From Pochonia chlamydosporia 170 (Eukaryota; Ascomycota; Sordariomycetes; Hypocreales; Clavicipitaceae), in the NCBI RefSeq assembly GCF_001653235.2, contig NC_035792.1, positions 3,968,001-4,032,000 on the forward strand: a stretch of 64,000 nucleotides of DNA. The letters are read 5' to 3'. The notes beneath the pieces were generated by a model that saw only the letters and a list, made by a program, of their open reading frames with translations, was not told where the DNA came from and ran no database searches. This document shows, one piece after another, positions 24,647 to 35,578 of the stretch. Positions within the stretch are counted from its first letter, which is position 1, and every line of letters starts with the position of its first letter. The position numbers and the translations under genes are program-made.

Positions 24647-24780
24647 AAGTAGAGTGATGCATTTCTTTCTTTGAGAGATTGATTCGTTTGTTAGCTATGT
24701 AGACCTTTTCTGGATAAAAGCTGATAGACACTATGTAGATACATTCGTGGATAAACTAGACTGACAAACCATCCGATAAC

Positions 24781-26273
24781 CTACTTTCTAATTCTATCAT
24801 TCAACTGTGCCGCAAACAAACTCAAAGGTTCTACCGACTTTCCCGTACTTACAAAAGTCCCATTGCCAGTAACTTTGCCTCCTCCGCACCCAATACACCA
24901 ATTCGTCCCCAACGGCGGCGACGAAGCCTCGCCCGTATCTCCATCCACATTCCACGCCACACCCGCATTGATGGTCCATCCCTGGCCGCTGCCGTAAATA
25001 CCTCTATTTCCTAGCTTCCACGAAGACTTGGAATTGTCAATGAGCAGGCCGTGAGCCCACCTCTGGTGAGGGCTAAGCACACTGATAGCCAGCTCCGTGG
25101 AGAAATTGACAACTGCGTTCGGACCTGGCGTGCGATCTTGCGTCACGACCGGGAATGTTTGTGCCTTGGCCACTCCAAAGGACGAAGAGTTCTTGACGAG
25201 AATCTGCGTCCCTTGAATGGTTATGTCTGCGGGATAACCGCGGGTCTTATTGGTAGCGTGGTCGCGGTACATGGATAGTGAGTCGATGGTGATGCGCTGT
25301 GACATGGAGAGCGTGTTGACGTAGCCGTTGTATCCTGTGATGTTGACGTTGCGGATCCAACTGTCTGTTACCCAGGAGTTGAATGTGATTGCGGAATGGC
25401 CGCAGGATGAGTCGGCGAGGCTCGCTCCAGAGCAAGTTGGGGAGAGTGTGATGGATAGGCTTTCGATGCCCATTTCTGAGGAGGCTTTGGGGAATGCATA
25501 CGGCGCTACCTGGCCTTGCATGTATTTAGAGTCGATTGCGTCTGTGAGAGGCACATCAATGGTGATTTGCTTGTTGGCAATGGCGATAATTCGTCGAGGT
25601 TGCTCAATTAGTGATCCTGGCTGTTCTGGTGTTAGCAAAGTCGGTCTTGAGTGTCTATGCCGACTTGTTGACTCACCTTGAGCCATGTTTGTGGTTTCCC
25701 ATCGCGAACTAGATCAGCCATACCATTTTGACGTATCCAATCTGCGGTTGCGGCGCGCTGCACCATGACATATTGACCGACTTGTAGACCTGACGCATCA
25801 TTGACGGTAAATTTGTTTGCACCAACAGCCACATACTTGTCTGTGATTTTTGACACGGGAGTTACTTCTGGATCATCGACTTCATCTCCAAAGACGATGA
25901 AATCGGAAGAAGCAACGGGTAGCAAGGTAGTTTTACCGGTGCCACTACCTCTCAATACGGTGTTGTTAGGGATAACTAAAGATCCTTGGAACTTGTATTG
26001 TCCATTGGTAAGGAGGAGTACACCTCCTCCTTTTTTACTGATACTATTGAGGGCGTCTTGAACTCGCGCGGTTTGATCACCACTTGAGGGATGCAGTGTA
26101 GTGGTGGGAGGGGAGTCAATTGGGGGTAGAGAAGTATTTGACGCTCGATAGCCGCAGTAACTGAAGTCTGGGAGGTGATCGCCTCGTGGAGTTATGAGAG
26201 TTTTGTAATTCACTTTGTCGGCTGCTGCTAGAGTTGTCAGCCCGAGAGCGATTAATACGGTTGATGTGAGCAT
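24781..26273 (-). CDS. Secreted pectate-lyase-fold (beta-helix) protein
   Basis: Exons 25677-26273 and 24781-25620 (56-base intron) give 478 residues. The first about 18 residues form a signal peptide ending in AAADK. A region typical of right-handed parallel beta-helix proteins follows: QDALNSISKKGGGVLLLTNG, then LVIPNNTVLRGSGTGKTTL, then repeated short strands with asparagines and threonines (RNVNITGYNGYVNTLSMSQR). The late segment SPHQRWAHGLLIDNS and the CIGCGGGKVTG end resemble secreted fungal polysaccharide lyases or hydrolases of this fold. I do not assign a CAZy family or substrate. It is presumably extracellular and acts on, or binds, a polysaccharide. It is divergent from the F-box gene. 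Confidence 0.8.
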
Positions 26274-27461
26274 GTTGAGGTGAGGCTACTGGACATATTA
26301 CATTCGATTTCAATTTCAGATGTTGGGTAAGGACGATATATATTAGAAGTAGTTCAAGGCGCAGGGAGCATACATGTAAGCCGTGGTTTTGAAGCTGGTA
26401 CTTTTTGATATGTGGCTGCAGAGTCTTACCAAGCTAGCAGTGTGATGCTACGCTGGCTGGGGTGTGGAAGTGCCTGTCATTTGGGGAACCCGGAGCCGGA
26501 ATCAGATAAATGAGCAAGGTAGCACTGTGAGTAGACTGATCTCTTGTTTTCATTTGAGGCTTACAAGGTATTGAATCCTGCTTGATTTTGAGGTTTCTGT
26601 TTCACCGGGTTTGCCGGAATGTTGTACGATTCGGACGCCATTCAAGGCCTTGAGATGTTGATTGTGAGCCGAATACAGTTCTTATGGCTATATTTTTCTC
26701 ATTGTCCAATGTTTCTCGGGGATTATGTCGGTAAGTCATGAGGTTTAATGCGCCCCGGCAGTTGTGTTCCTGTTGAAAGGCTTATTTGTCTTTTGAGACC
26801 GACCAGCGTTTTGGTGGTAGGTGCCGGGGTTGACACCTTTTGTGCAACACATGGAATGTTCTCATTATTCTCAGTCTGTCCGGCACAGAAGTATTTACAG
26901 TATTCAACATAATTTACGTGTTGCTGTGATGAAATTGATGTGGAAGTTGCGGTCGGGATAAAAGGCAAATATCCCGAAAGCTTAGTAAGATGGTACCAAT
27001 GGATGGATGCTGTTGATGACAGTGTCGTCTGTAAGTTAGTATTGAATGTGATGGCAAATGGCGTTATTGACTTCCATGTTGGTTGGTCCCAGTTCCAGTT
27101 CTTCTCCGCATTTCACCAACTGCCGCTCCCTGCACCACTAAAAATACTAGACAATAATCAGCTGGAGGTTTCAATGAGAGCATTGAAGCAAAGCTCTGAG
27201 AGAGCTGGGGCGACAAGTGGCGCTGCTCATGGATTGTCAATCACTGGACAATCCAACCAAGCATCAACATCAACCCCAGATCATCTCCGGATTCCCGAAC
27301 ATCCAACCGACCAGACCATCAATACAGACCTTCCTGTTTCTCACCACAAACACTAATTGTGATTGACGGAAATTCTTGGCTGAGTCGTCTGTACTAGGAT
27401 CTGGCCTGCAGCTCTGTTCCTTCAGCTTTGCCGTTCATGCCCGACCAGCATTTGATGAACC
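26274..27461. other. Divergent spacer, beta-helix gene / F-box gene
   Basis: 1.2 kb between two outward-facing genes. A 138-codon frame at 26940-27356 and smaller ones carry no signature. No gene is supported. Confidence 0.45.
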
Positions 27462-28443
27462 ATGGCTACAACCACATGCTTGCTTGAGGCGCTGCCCAAT
27501 GAGGTAAATCTACAGTTACAACAAACCTATCTATTACTTTCCCCCATCCCATTTTCACTTACACAATAATTAGATCCTAGCCGCATCCCTGGCATATCTC
27601 TCCACACGGGAACTCATCCACATCGTCCCCATCAGCCGGGTCTTCTACATACTCGCCACACGCCTCATCCACCGCCGACTAATCGACGTATCACCTCTAC
27701 CGCACAATCAGCTCATTTTAGAATGTTACCATCCCAGCGCGAGACTTTCCACGCCGACCCTATCATGCAGATATCTTGGTCTGAAGACGGCGAGCGAGCA
27801 GCCCATCAGAGACGAGTCCCTCAGGTTCACTGACCTCGGCAAACTGTACTCATCGTTTCGGCCAGTTTCCACAGATGAGAATCGCATCAGACGGTCTTCT
27901 TCGCAAACAGTCAGCCATGCCTCACAGGGTGATAGCACGGCGACCCAGGAAGTCTATATAGATGAAGATGTACTGTTCTCGCAACTAGTCACTGTGACAA
28001 GCGTGGTCAAAGAGTCCTCAAAATCGGGATTCTTCGTCAGCCACGTGACTACGTGCGATGGCTTCATACGGATTTGGCGACAATGGTTGGCAGACATGGC
28101 GAGCTCAAATGACGATGAGAAATCAAGCTCTACGACTGTGGATTTTGACAAGTTTCTGTGGGTAGGTCCTGGTAGGGATGTTGGGCTGCGATTTCGAGTA
28201 GAACTCGGTCCGGCTGAGAGGATGCCGCTTCTCAGTGGTCCTGGTGACGATGCACCTGTGGCTTATACGCTCATTTACGAAGGTGAGTCTTCTTTCGAGT
28301 GCTTTCCTATTTTGAGACATCCCTGGATACTGATGATGACAGAATTAATTGTTCGAACGTCTACACTTCTTATGGCTGCAGAGGCATCAATGGTGCAAGA
28401 GAGTTCCCGTTCGTCTAGGGCTGTTATAATTGCACAGGTTTGA
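27462..28443 (+). CDS. F-box-like protein, C-terminus uncertain
   Basis: Likely a substrate-recognition subunit of an SCF ubiquitin ligase. Exons 27462-27503 and 27574-28282 join the N-terminal F-box pattern LLEALPNE|ILAASLAYLSTREL, then IHIVPISRVFYILATRLIHR, a helical motif of about 40 residues. The middle part (LRFTDLGKLYSSFRPV) and a region ending LRFRVELGPAERMP, then TLIYE, resemble a fungal family of small F-box proteins. A third exon from 28343 keeps the frame to a stop at 28443. That end does not look conserved, whereas another frame just downstream (28439-28489) reads FEYVVRLGIML, which looks like the expected family ending. The last intron is therefore uncertain. Length with the present model is about 262 residues. 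Confidence 0.72.
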
Positions 28444-28489
28444 GTATGTGGTTCGACTTGGAATAATGCTGTCTACAGATGGGGGTTGA

Positions 28490-31446
28490 AATGAGTTTAC
28501 CTTCTTCTCTTTCCGCCTCTTCTTGACGGCTGAATCTTGGCCACCCGTCGGTGCAGGTGTAGGGCGAGATGAGGATACCCTTAGGAATTATTGTTAGAGG
28601 GGGGGCTTTAGCAGACAGTGGGATGAGAAAGCACGGAAGTGAAGGACTCGTATCAACGAGAGAAACGGTTCTCGAGCATCAGGGTTGGGAATACACTGTT
28701 TTCAACGGCTGACGAAGTGGACTAAGGGTACGCTGGAAGACTTGGGACACGTTTTCCTTGGTAGTTAGCAAGTCCCAGCTTTGTAGCGAGTATGCATTCG
28801 CTCGATGTACTAGCAAACTCAGCTGACGGGTAAATAGAGAATGGGATAAATGGAACACATGCCGGGATTGCGTGAAGCTCGATTCCGCACTTGCAAGTGG
28901 GCTGATATCGTCACAATGCTAAGAGATCAGTGCGTGGTCCCTTGGTATTCTCAACATGACAAGTATTACTCTGCTAGCAGTCAAATATGTCACGCACATT
29001 ATTCTCAAATATTTGTCAGAGTTACAATGGCGGACGGCGAAATAATGCCATTCTTTTCAATGCATACCAATCGCCCCAGGGCAAAGGGAGGGAGAGCTGG
29101 GGTTAAACGGAACAAGCATGTGAGATACGCTTGTCAAGATTATTGAATACGTGCCGCATCAAACAGCGTCTGTCCTTCCTTTTGCTCCCTCAAAGTTTGT
29201 GTTGGTGTGCTGTGCAAGGACGGTATTGGTCTGCCCTAGAGTTAGGACCAAGCGGCAGAGAGGTACGTTCAGTCCAGAAATAGAAATAGTGCACTATCGA
29301 AAAGCAAAGGGACAAAAATATGCCCGAACGAGGGCGGAGGAGGGGGAATGCTGTCGAAAAGCAAAATTCTCCCTCATATCGTGACTCAATGGTTGTTCGT
29401 TCGGTTGATGTAAGGTTGGCTCACAGAAATGCGCCAAGAGCTGGCTGCATTGTAAAGTTCGATAAGGTTCTGCGAGGTCTCGCCATGTCAGGGTGGTATT
29501 ACTCCGTGCTTGACACGATGCTACCGCGATGCGATGCGTTACGCGTCTATGTGCAGCAGCAGCCCTGCATTGGAGCACGATTTTGTTTTTTGCGGGCTGG
29601 CGGTCCTGTCCTCCATAGACTGCTGCAATGGTTGGGTCGTTGAATGGTTTCGTAGATAGAATATTGGAGGAGAGATTCGGAGCTTTGTCTGCCCTTCCTT
29701 CCCTTGCGTCAGAGGCAGATCATGAGCTGTGCTGCCCATTGGCTGAGTCGAACAATGGACGGGGCAGGTCACTGGAGGCAGGAACATCCCTTTCCATGCC
29801 TGCCTCGAATGCTCACTGGTCGATGTGATAATGCGACCTGAGTAAATGCCGAAACCTGTCAGGTCCATTTTGTCAACCCTCTTCTTACGTATGAACTGTC
29901 ACCATTCCATCCCGTTCGTCCATCTCCACTGCCACATCGTTTAACTTCTCCTAGCTTCAATGGATTCTTCCCGTCCGGCATCCGAGCACCTCCTCCGTGT
30001 GCTGGCTTGAATCCTGCCGCCACCGTTCGCCCTACTTGCATCTTACACCGGCCAAGTAGCTCCTCCCGGAGGAATCTAAGCATCGACATGTCGCCAAATG
30101 CGCTATGTTCCGTGGCTGCAGGCTGAGGTCTCATGTTGTCGCCACTTACCTCAATCCCGCCTCATCCCAAAGAAACCCATGCCCAGGAAATATGGCAAAG
30201 GGAAGCAGCGAACGTGGATTTCCCATATCCGCGCCAAGAATGTCTCAGCCACTTACCTCTTGTGCCAAGGGCCAGTGTTTGAAGCTGATACATCCCCGCA
30301 GCCTGCACACACAGTGATTGACAAACTGCAGGCTGGGCTTTTCTCCCAACAAGGCCATTTGTCGCCGTTCTGTTCTGGGAAATCCCGTCTGCCTTCCTCG
30401 AAACTGTGGTATCGTTCTTTGCTATCTTCCCAGCCTAAATGGGACAATGCTATCTGATCCATGGCTTTTGCGACCAGACCTTTCACGGACATGTCAACTA
30501 CTACTCACGGTTGTGGCGTTCGTTACCCGTACTTGGTCATCCGTACTTGGTCATCCGGGAGAGAGAAGTGGGTATAATTCTCGGCCTCGATCCGATACCA
30601 AACCCAGTCGACCTTCGTTGCATCATTGTGTGATAACCAGCAGCAGTCATCCACATCTGGTATGAAGTCCAATACATACATACTGCAATAATACAGGGTT
30701 GTGCATACCGTGCATAAACCGAGCAGAGACTTGGTGGTGGGTAGCAAATAGCCCCATTCAAAGGGAGGCAAGGCATGGCTTAGCCTTGTGCTTGTGGGTG
30801 GAAGGTTTCTCAAATCTTGCAGACACTCGCTTCTTGACTGAACCAGTATTGCGCCTTTTTTCCTCTAGTAAACCCCGAAGGTGGCTTACGGGTTTACTTT
30901 TCCTCCCCACAGTATGCATATCTACGTTGGGAGGGTCTACGTCTCATCCCTGGTTCCTGAGCAGAACCAGGAAAGCTCGCGTTTTGTAGAGACCGTTTTT
31001 CTTTTGATGTCTGCCGATCCGGCCGTAAAGGTCTCTCTGTTCTATCCAACACAGCCGCCCAGTTTCTCTATTTTGTTCCTTTTGAAGCACAAGATCTAGC
31101 AGATGCAACGCGTCGCCGCAGAAAAACGAACTACCACTTCCATTGTTTCTTTTTGGCTGAGACCTCGATTCGCTTCTGTCTCCTTACCGTTGTCCTGCTC
31201 CTGAGTCAACTCCATTTGTCTTTCATTTTGCAAAATACTACCTCGCTTTCGAATGTGGTAGTAGTTCATTCGCCTTCTCAGACCTCTTCAGTAAAAGCCG
31301 GTACATTGTTTCGTTCGATGCTGGTTTGAACCAGAGCTTCTCCTCTCTTCGCCTCTCTTTCACATATATGTCACTCTCCCTTTCATTTCATTACGGTCAT
31401 TCCTCCAAGTCTGTGTTGTTTTCTTTTCGAATTACATGACTCGAAA
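28490..31446. other. Gene-poor region upstream of an MFS gene
   Basis: Nearly 3 kb without a supported gene. Many overlapping frames exist but none has a signal peptide, domain or splice logic. There is a perfect 14-bp tandem duplication at 30527-30554. The last 400 bases are strongly pyrimidine-rich, as in long fungal leaders, and end with a short upstream ORF touching the next start codon. Confidence 0.5.
30527..30554 (+). repeat. 14-bp perfect tandem duplication
   Basis: CCGTACTTGGTCAT is present twice head to tail at 30527-30540 and 30541-30554, within the gene-poor stretch. No function can be assigned. Confidence 0.85.
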
Positions 31447-31450
31447 ATGA
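31436..31450 (+). promoter_or_regulatory. Upstream ORF overlapping the main start (ATGA)
   Basis: ATGACTCGAAAATGA encodes four residues and a stop. The stop TGA (31448-31450) overlaps the main start ATG (31447-31449) as ATGA. If the transcript begins upstream, scanning ribosomes would meet this ORF first, which could lower or regulate translation of the transporter. Confidence 0.5.
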
Positions 31451-33330
31451 AATTAACATGGGGTCTGAAGAGACCTGGGGATATTATTTCGAGACCCCTT
31501 CCCGCTCAAATAGCCAACTCACCGGTGCCATTTGATATTGACGGCACTGAGCATGCGGAGCCGCGCGAAATACCACCACGATCAATGACTAGTTCATCAC
31601 TGTCCAACAATCAAAAGCCGATTAAGTATGGAAAGGGGAAATATGCTCACGTCGAGCTTGTGCCACAGCCAAGCGACGACCCAGATGATCCTTTGGTACG
31701 TCGATACCCTCGTATTGTAGCTCAGAACCATGTGCTAACAGCACTCGCACTTAAGAATTGGCCTCGCTGGCGGAAGGATCTTAATCTGTCCTCACTCCTC
31801 GTCATGGTTGGCCTTATTGGGGGCATGAAGACAGTTTTCGTTTCAACCGCAGGTGCTCTGACTCTCCACTACCGAGCCTCTTTCACGGCCATTGCTGCGT
31901 TGACCGCTGCTCCGCTCATGCTTTCGGTCATGACTAGTTTTCTTGCTTCAATTATCGCAAAATTCTGTGGGAAACGACCAGTATACTTGTCATCAGCGTT
32001 GCTCCTTTTTATCGGAACCATTTGGAATATGACGGCTGGTGACAGCTATCGTTCTTGTCTTGGTGCTCGAATTTTTCAAGGCTTAGGATGGGGTGCATTT
32101 GAGACTTTGGTGATGGGATCCATTCAGGACACTTACTATGTACGTCTCATCCAGATGGTTTTGTCGTTTCACTATAATGGCAACTAACAGACGCCCTCAC
32201 AGGAACACGAACGAAATTTGCCAGTATCAATATACAACCTCTTGGCGATAACCACGACATGGGGCTCACCCCTCGTTGGCGGTCTGGCCTCAAAGAATGC
32301 CAACAGCTTCACCAATCAGTTCCGCATCATCAACTGTTTCTACTTCTTGGCCCTGCCATTGCTAGCCTTGGGAGCACCTGAAACTGCATTCGACCGCTCA
32401 AGAGCTACTATAACTCCCTTACCCATTCCTGGTCTAGACATTTGGCGCCCATGGCGACTTCGTCATCGGCTAAACAAAGAGACCGCCATCGAATATATCA
32501 AAAAGATGAAGCCATGCTCATTCAAGGCTTCCGTCACACTTCCGGTCGTTCTTCAGGTCCCCCGCGCCATCATTACTCCCACAACCTGTCTCCTAGTTGT
32601 CTTGTCATTCATTCCCCATGGCGCACTTTGGGGCTTGGCAACATCCATCTCTTTCCTAACTACCCCTCAACCTGTATCCCTAGATCCTGCAATGACAGGT
32701 GTTCTAATGGCTGGCCCATGGATCATCGCGTCCTTAGTTGTCGGGGGGTTCTGCTTCTATCGCGGACTGTATGAGCGCTTCACAAAGCGTGTTAACTATC
32801 TCATTATCAGCACCGGGACGATATTCTCACTAACCGGCTTGCTCTCCTACGGCCTTGGCATCCACAACTTCATGACATCTCATCCCACACCGTCTAACCC
32901 GTTCTTTACCTCAAACACCGCCGGTCAGATAAGCCTGCCCCTCCTATCACTGCAGCTGGGAATCCTTGCTGGCGGGACTTATACCCTCGACGTTATCACA
33001 CGACCCTTGCTCGCACGGTCCGCCTCCTTCACATCATCCAACATGGCCGTTGCGCAACGCAGCATCGGCGATATGCATTCCGGGGTAATTATATGGCGAA
33101 ACCTCACTGCTGGTATTTTCATCCTTGCCCTGCCTAATGCGGTCACTGTCTACGGCGCCTTAAAATCAGCGGTTATCGGACTGGGCATCACGCAAGTTTT
33201 GCTCACGGCCGGGCTCATGACCCTATGGTGGTATCTGGACGAATCTATCTGGAGAGCAGATGGAATGATCATGGGACTAGTTGACTTGAGACTCCTGAAG
33301 CAATCAGTAAGCTTCTTCGAGACAGACTAA
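31447..33330 (+). CDS. Major facilitator superfamily transporter
   Basis: A membrane carrier of the fungal MFS group with about 12 helices. Exons 31447-32139 and 32203-33330 give 606 residues. The first about 115 residues are cytosolic and polar, including the basic segment YGKGKYAHVELVPQP. WPRWRKDLNLSSLLVMVGL starts the membrane part. Further support comes from LTAAPLMLSVMTSFLASIIA, then KFCGKRPVYLSSALLLFIGT and GARIFQGLGWGAFETLVMGS, a motif-C-like helix, and YEHERNLPVSIYNL after the intron, a pattern typical of this ascomycete MFS group. A large loop near residues 310-370 separates the halves. The substrate is unknown. The start ATG overlaps the stop of a four-codon upstream ORF. Confidence 0.9.
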
Positions 33331-33981
33331 AACAGTAAAACAAAAAAGCACAAAAAAAAACCCAAAATACCCAGACTTGAAAGAGTCATATCCCCGAGTG
33401 GTAAATAATACAAGGGATGTTCTCCAACCTAGTGGAGGAAAAGCGGCCTGAGCGTAATGAAACGTGAAAGGAGGGTATAAAACGGATATTGGATGGACGG
33501 CATAGTTTTTCCCTTGTTGAAGGGTTAACGCACGGTCTTTTCTATTTCTTTTAGTGACGTGATCTGCTGTGATGGCAGACAGGACTGATGCTGATCATTA
33601 TCGGCAATGATATCTCGTATGTATGAATGATGGGAAGAAATGAAGACAATGAATGAAAGTAAACTATTGCACTTCCTTTGACACTCTCTATTTGTGATGG
33701 TTGTATTGGCCCAAGAGGCGCATTTTAGATACGTTTGCGTGGTTTGAAGCTACTGTTGACTCGTCTTGTAGTCACGCAATTTACACTTTCGCCTTGTGAT
33801 ATAGAACCAAAGCGTCTCATATACACGACGTTTACTGGCTCATGTAGTTGATTAAATTCTGCTCCAGGCAGTAAATAATCATTCATATAGCACAATACCT
33901 TCAAGATTTGAACAACAGTGGTATCACTCAATAATTCCCAATACATCAACGTCCTAACTTCTCAAAGCATCAACACATACA
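33331..33981. terminator. 3' region between convergent MFS and GPCR genes
   Basis: 650 bases between two convergent stop codons. An A-rich run at 33345-33365 lies just after the MFS stop. A 74-codon minus-strand frame is not convincing. Presumably both poly(A) regions lie here. Confidence 0.45.
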
Positions 33982-35578
33982 TTACGGTCCCATTCCTTTC
34001 CCTGGCCCATGCTCAACCGTCCGCAATTCAACATCACTCCGCGTAGTCAGCGAATCAGCCTCATAATCAGTAGATATCCTAGGCTCCTCCCTATTCACCG
34101 TCCTTTCCAGAGTTCCCAGCCCGCTCTCATCACGAGACCGGTGAGGAACCCTTCCAGTCCTATACATGATGTCGTCCTTCACGATCCTCCAGCTGGTGAC
34201 AAAGAAGATGACGCAGTTCCAGAACCCTTGGAGCGGCAGCACGGCCGCACTGGCGACTTGATATGTGTAAGGGGACGTGCCTTGTATCCAGCTGTGGATG
34301 CGGTTCATACTGCTAGGAATCCAGGTAACTAGAACGCTGAGCCCGAAGAGGAGACTGGTACGCAGGTATGCCCGCTTGATGGGGTCGTCGACGGTGAATT
34401 TCGAAGCGACGGATTTTGTGGCCGTAACCATGCCGTTTAATGGGTTGGACACTAGAGTCTGGCGGCGAGGGTTCGCGGACACGCTTGATACAAATGCTGC
34501 TGTGCCTGTGGGGTTTCTATGGGAGGAGCCGGCGAAGGGGCCTTGTTCTCGGTGGCGGGCGATGTGTGCGCTCTTGGGATGGACGAGGGTGCTTGCGGAG
34601 GTGTGGGTGACGAGGACTTCGGTGGTAACGGAGGCGTAGAAGCCGTCTGGGTTGCTTTGAGGGACGTTTGAAACCTGCAATAACAAGTCAGTTTCTCGTT
34701 GCGTCTGATGTTGACGTGGACGTCGGTTACGGTACATACATGCTCACTATGGCCTGCCTCGCGGCTCTTAGACACGGAGAAGCTGCGGAGCCTGTTTCGA
34801 GATCGAAAGACGTGATACCCAACCAAGACGTAGCAGATGATGGTTCCGGCGATACAGATCAAGATCAATAAGTAGTATGTGTAGATGCGAACGCCGCTCC
34901 ATTTACCCCCTACCCAGCACCAGATCTAACACGTCCGGTTAGTACACCTGTGAGCAAAGTTAAATGGCGTCGAACGGTGTTGCATACCACGGCATCCCCG
35001 TATACGAGTCCATTCGGAGAGCCTCGTATAAGTAATAGCGACAACGCGATGATGAAAGGCCCGCCGTAGCATATCAGACAATATACCCACCACCAGCGCC
35101 GGAAAGAATCAGGACTCGTGCGGAAGTAAAATACTAGGAAGACATTGATGGCCATGGCCAACGACCACCAAGGGTCAGATTGCATAAACCTGCTATTGTC
35201 AGCGCATGCCAGCCAAAACACAGAGCCGACTCGCCGTTCGTTTCTCGTTCCGTGTCAGGCAGCAACGAGTTGGGTAACTTACATCTCGAACAAGAACGCC
35301 TGTGTTTGACATAATGACGAGCCCTCGCCCAAAACCAGCCCATCCAGCGCAATGATGCAGGCTATGCTTGCACCGACGTTGGAAATACTAGCAAACACAA
35401 TGAAGGTATTTTGAACATTGCGTACTCGACGCACGAGTGCGTAAGCGATGAAGATGAAGAACACGGAGACGAGACTTATGGATCCTCCAATCCGTTCTAG
35501 AGTGACGATGGTGTCGATTTGGTTCAGAGTGAGGCGATCTGGCGAAGAGTTCGACGCGGCCCGAGGGAAAAGCGACAT
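33982..35578 (-). CDS. cAMP-receptor-like G-protein coupled receptor (class V type)
   Basis: A seven-helix plasma-membrane receptor likely coupled to heterotrimeric G proteins and cAMP or nutrient signalling. Exons (minus) 35283-35578, 34988-35189, 34740-34925 and 33982-34674 give about 458 residues, using the ATG at 35578. Helices are visible at SISLVSVFFIFIAYALV, NTFIVFASISNVGASIACII, WSLAMAINVFLVFYF and YCLICYGGPFIIALSLLLI, then LLILICIAGTIICYVLVGYH. The join YGDAVV|IWCWVGGKWSGVRIY gives the extracellular W-C-W signature common to fungal cAMP-receptor-like GPCRs. A long third cytosolic loop (about 270-350) is Ser/Thr-rich. The last helices include AYLRTSLLFGLSVLVTWIPS and LPLQGFWNCVIFFVTSW, typical of this class. 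The cytosolic tail is charged. The ligand is unknown. Confidence 0.88.

Noticed and set aside
19226..28443. Possible secondary-metabolite or toxin cluster (DHA2 efflux pump near secreted enzyme)
   Set aside because: No PKS, NRPS, terpene cyclase, P450 or cluster regulator is adjacent; a pump alone is not enough.
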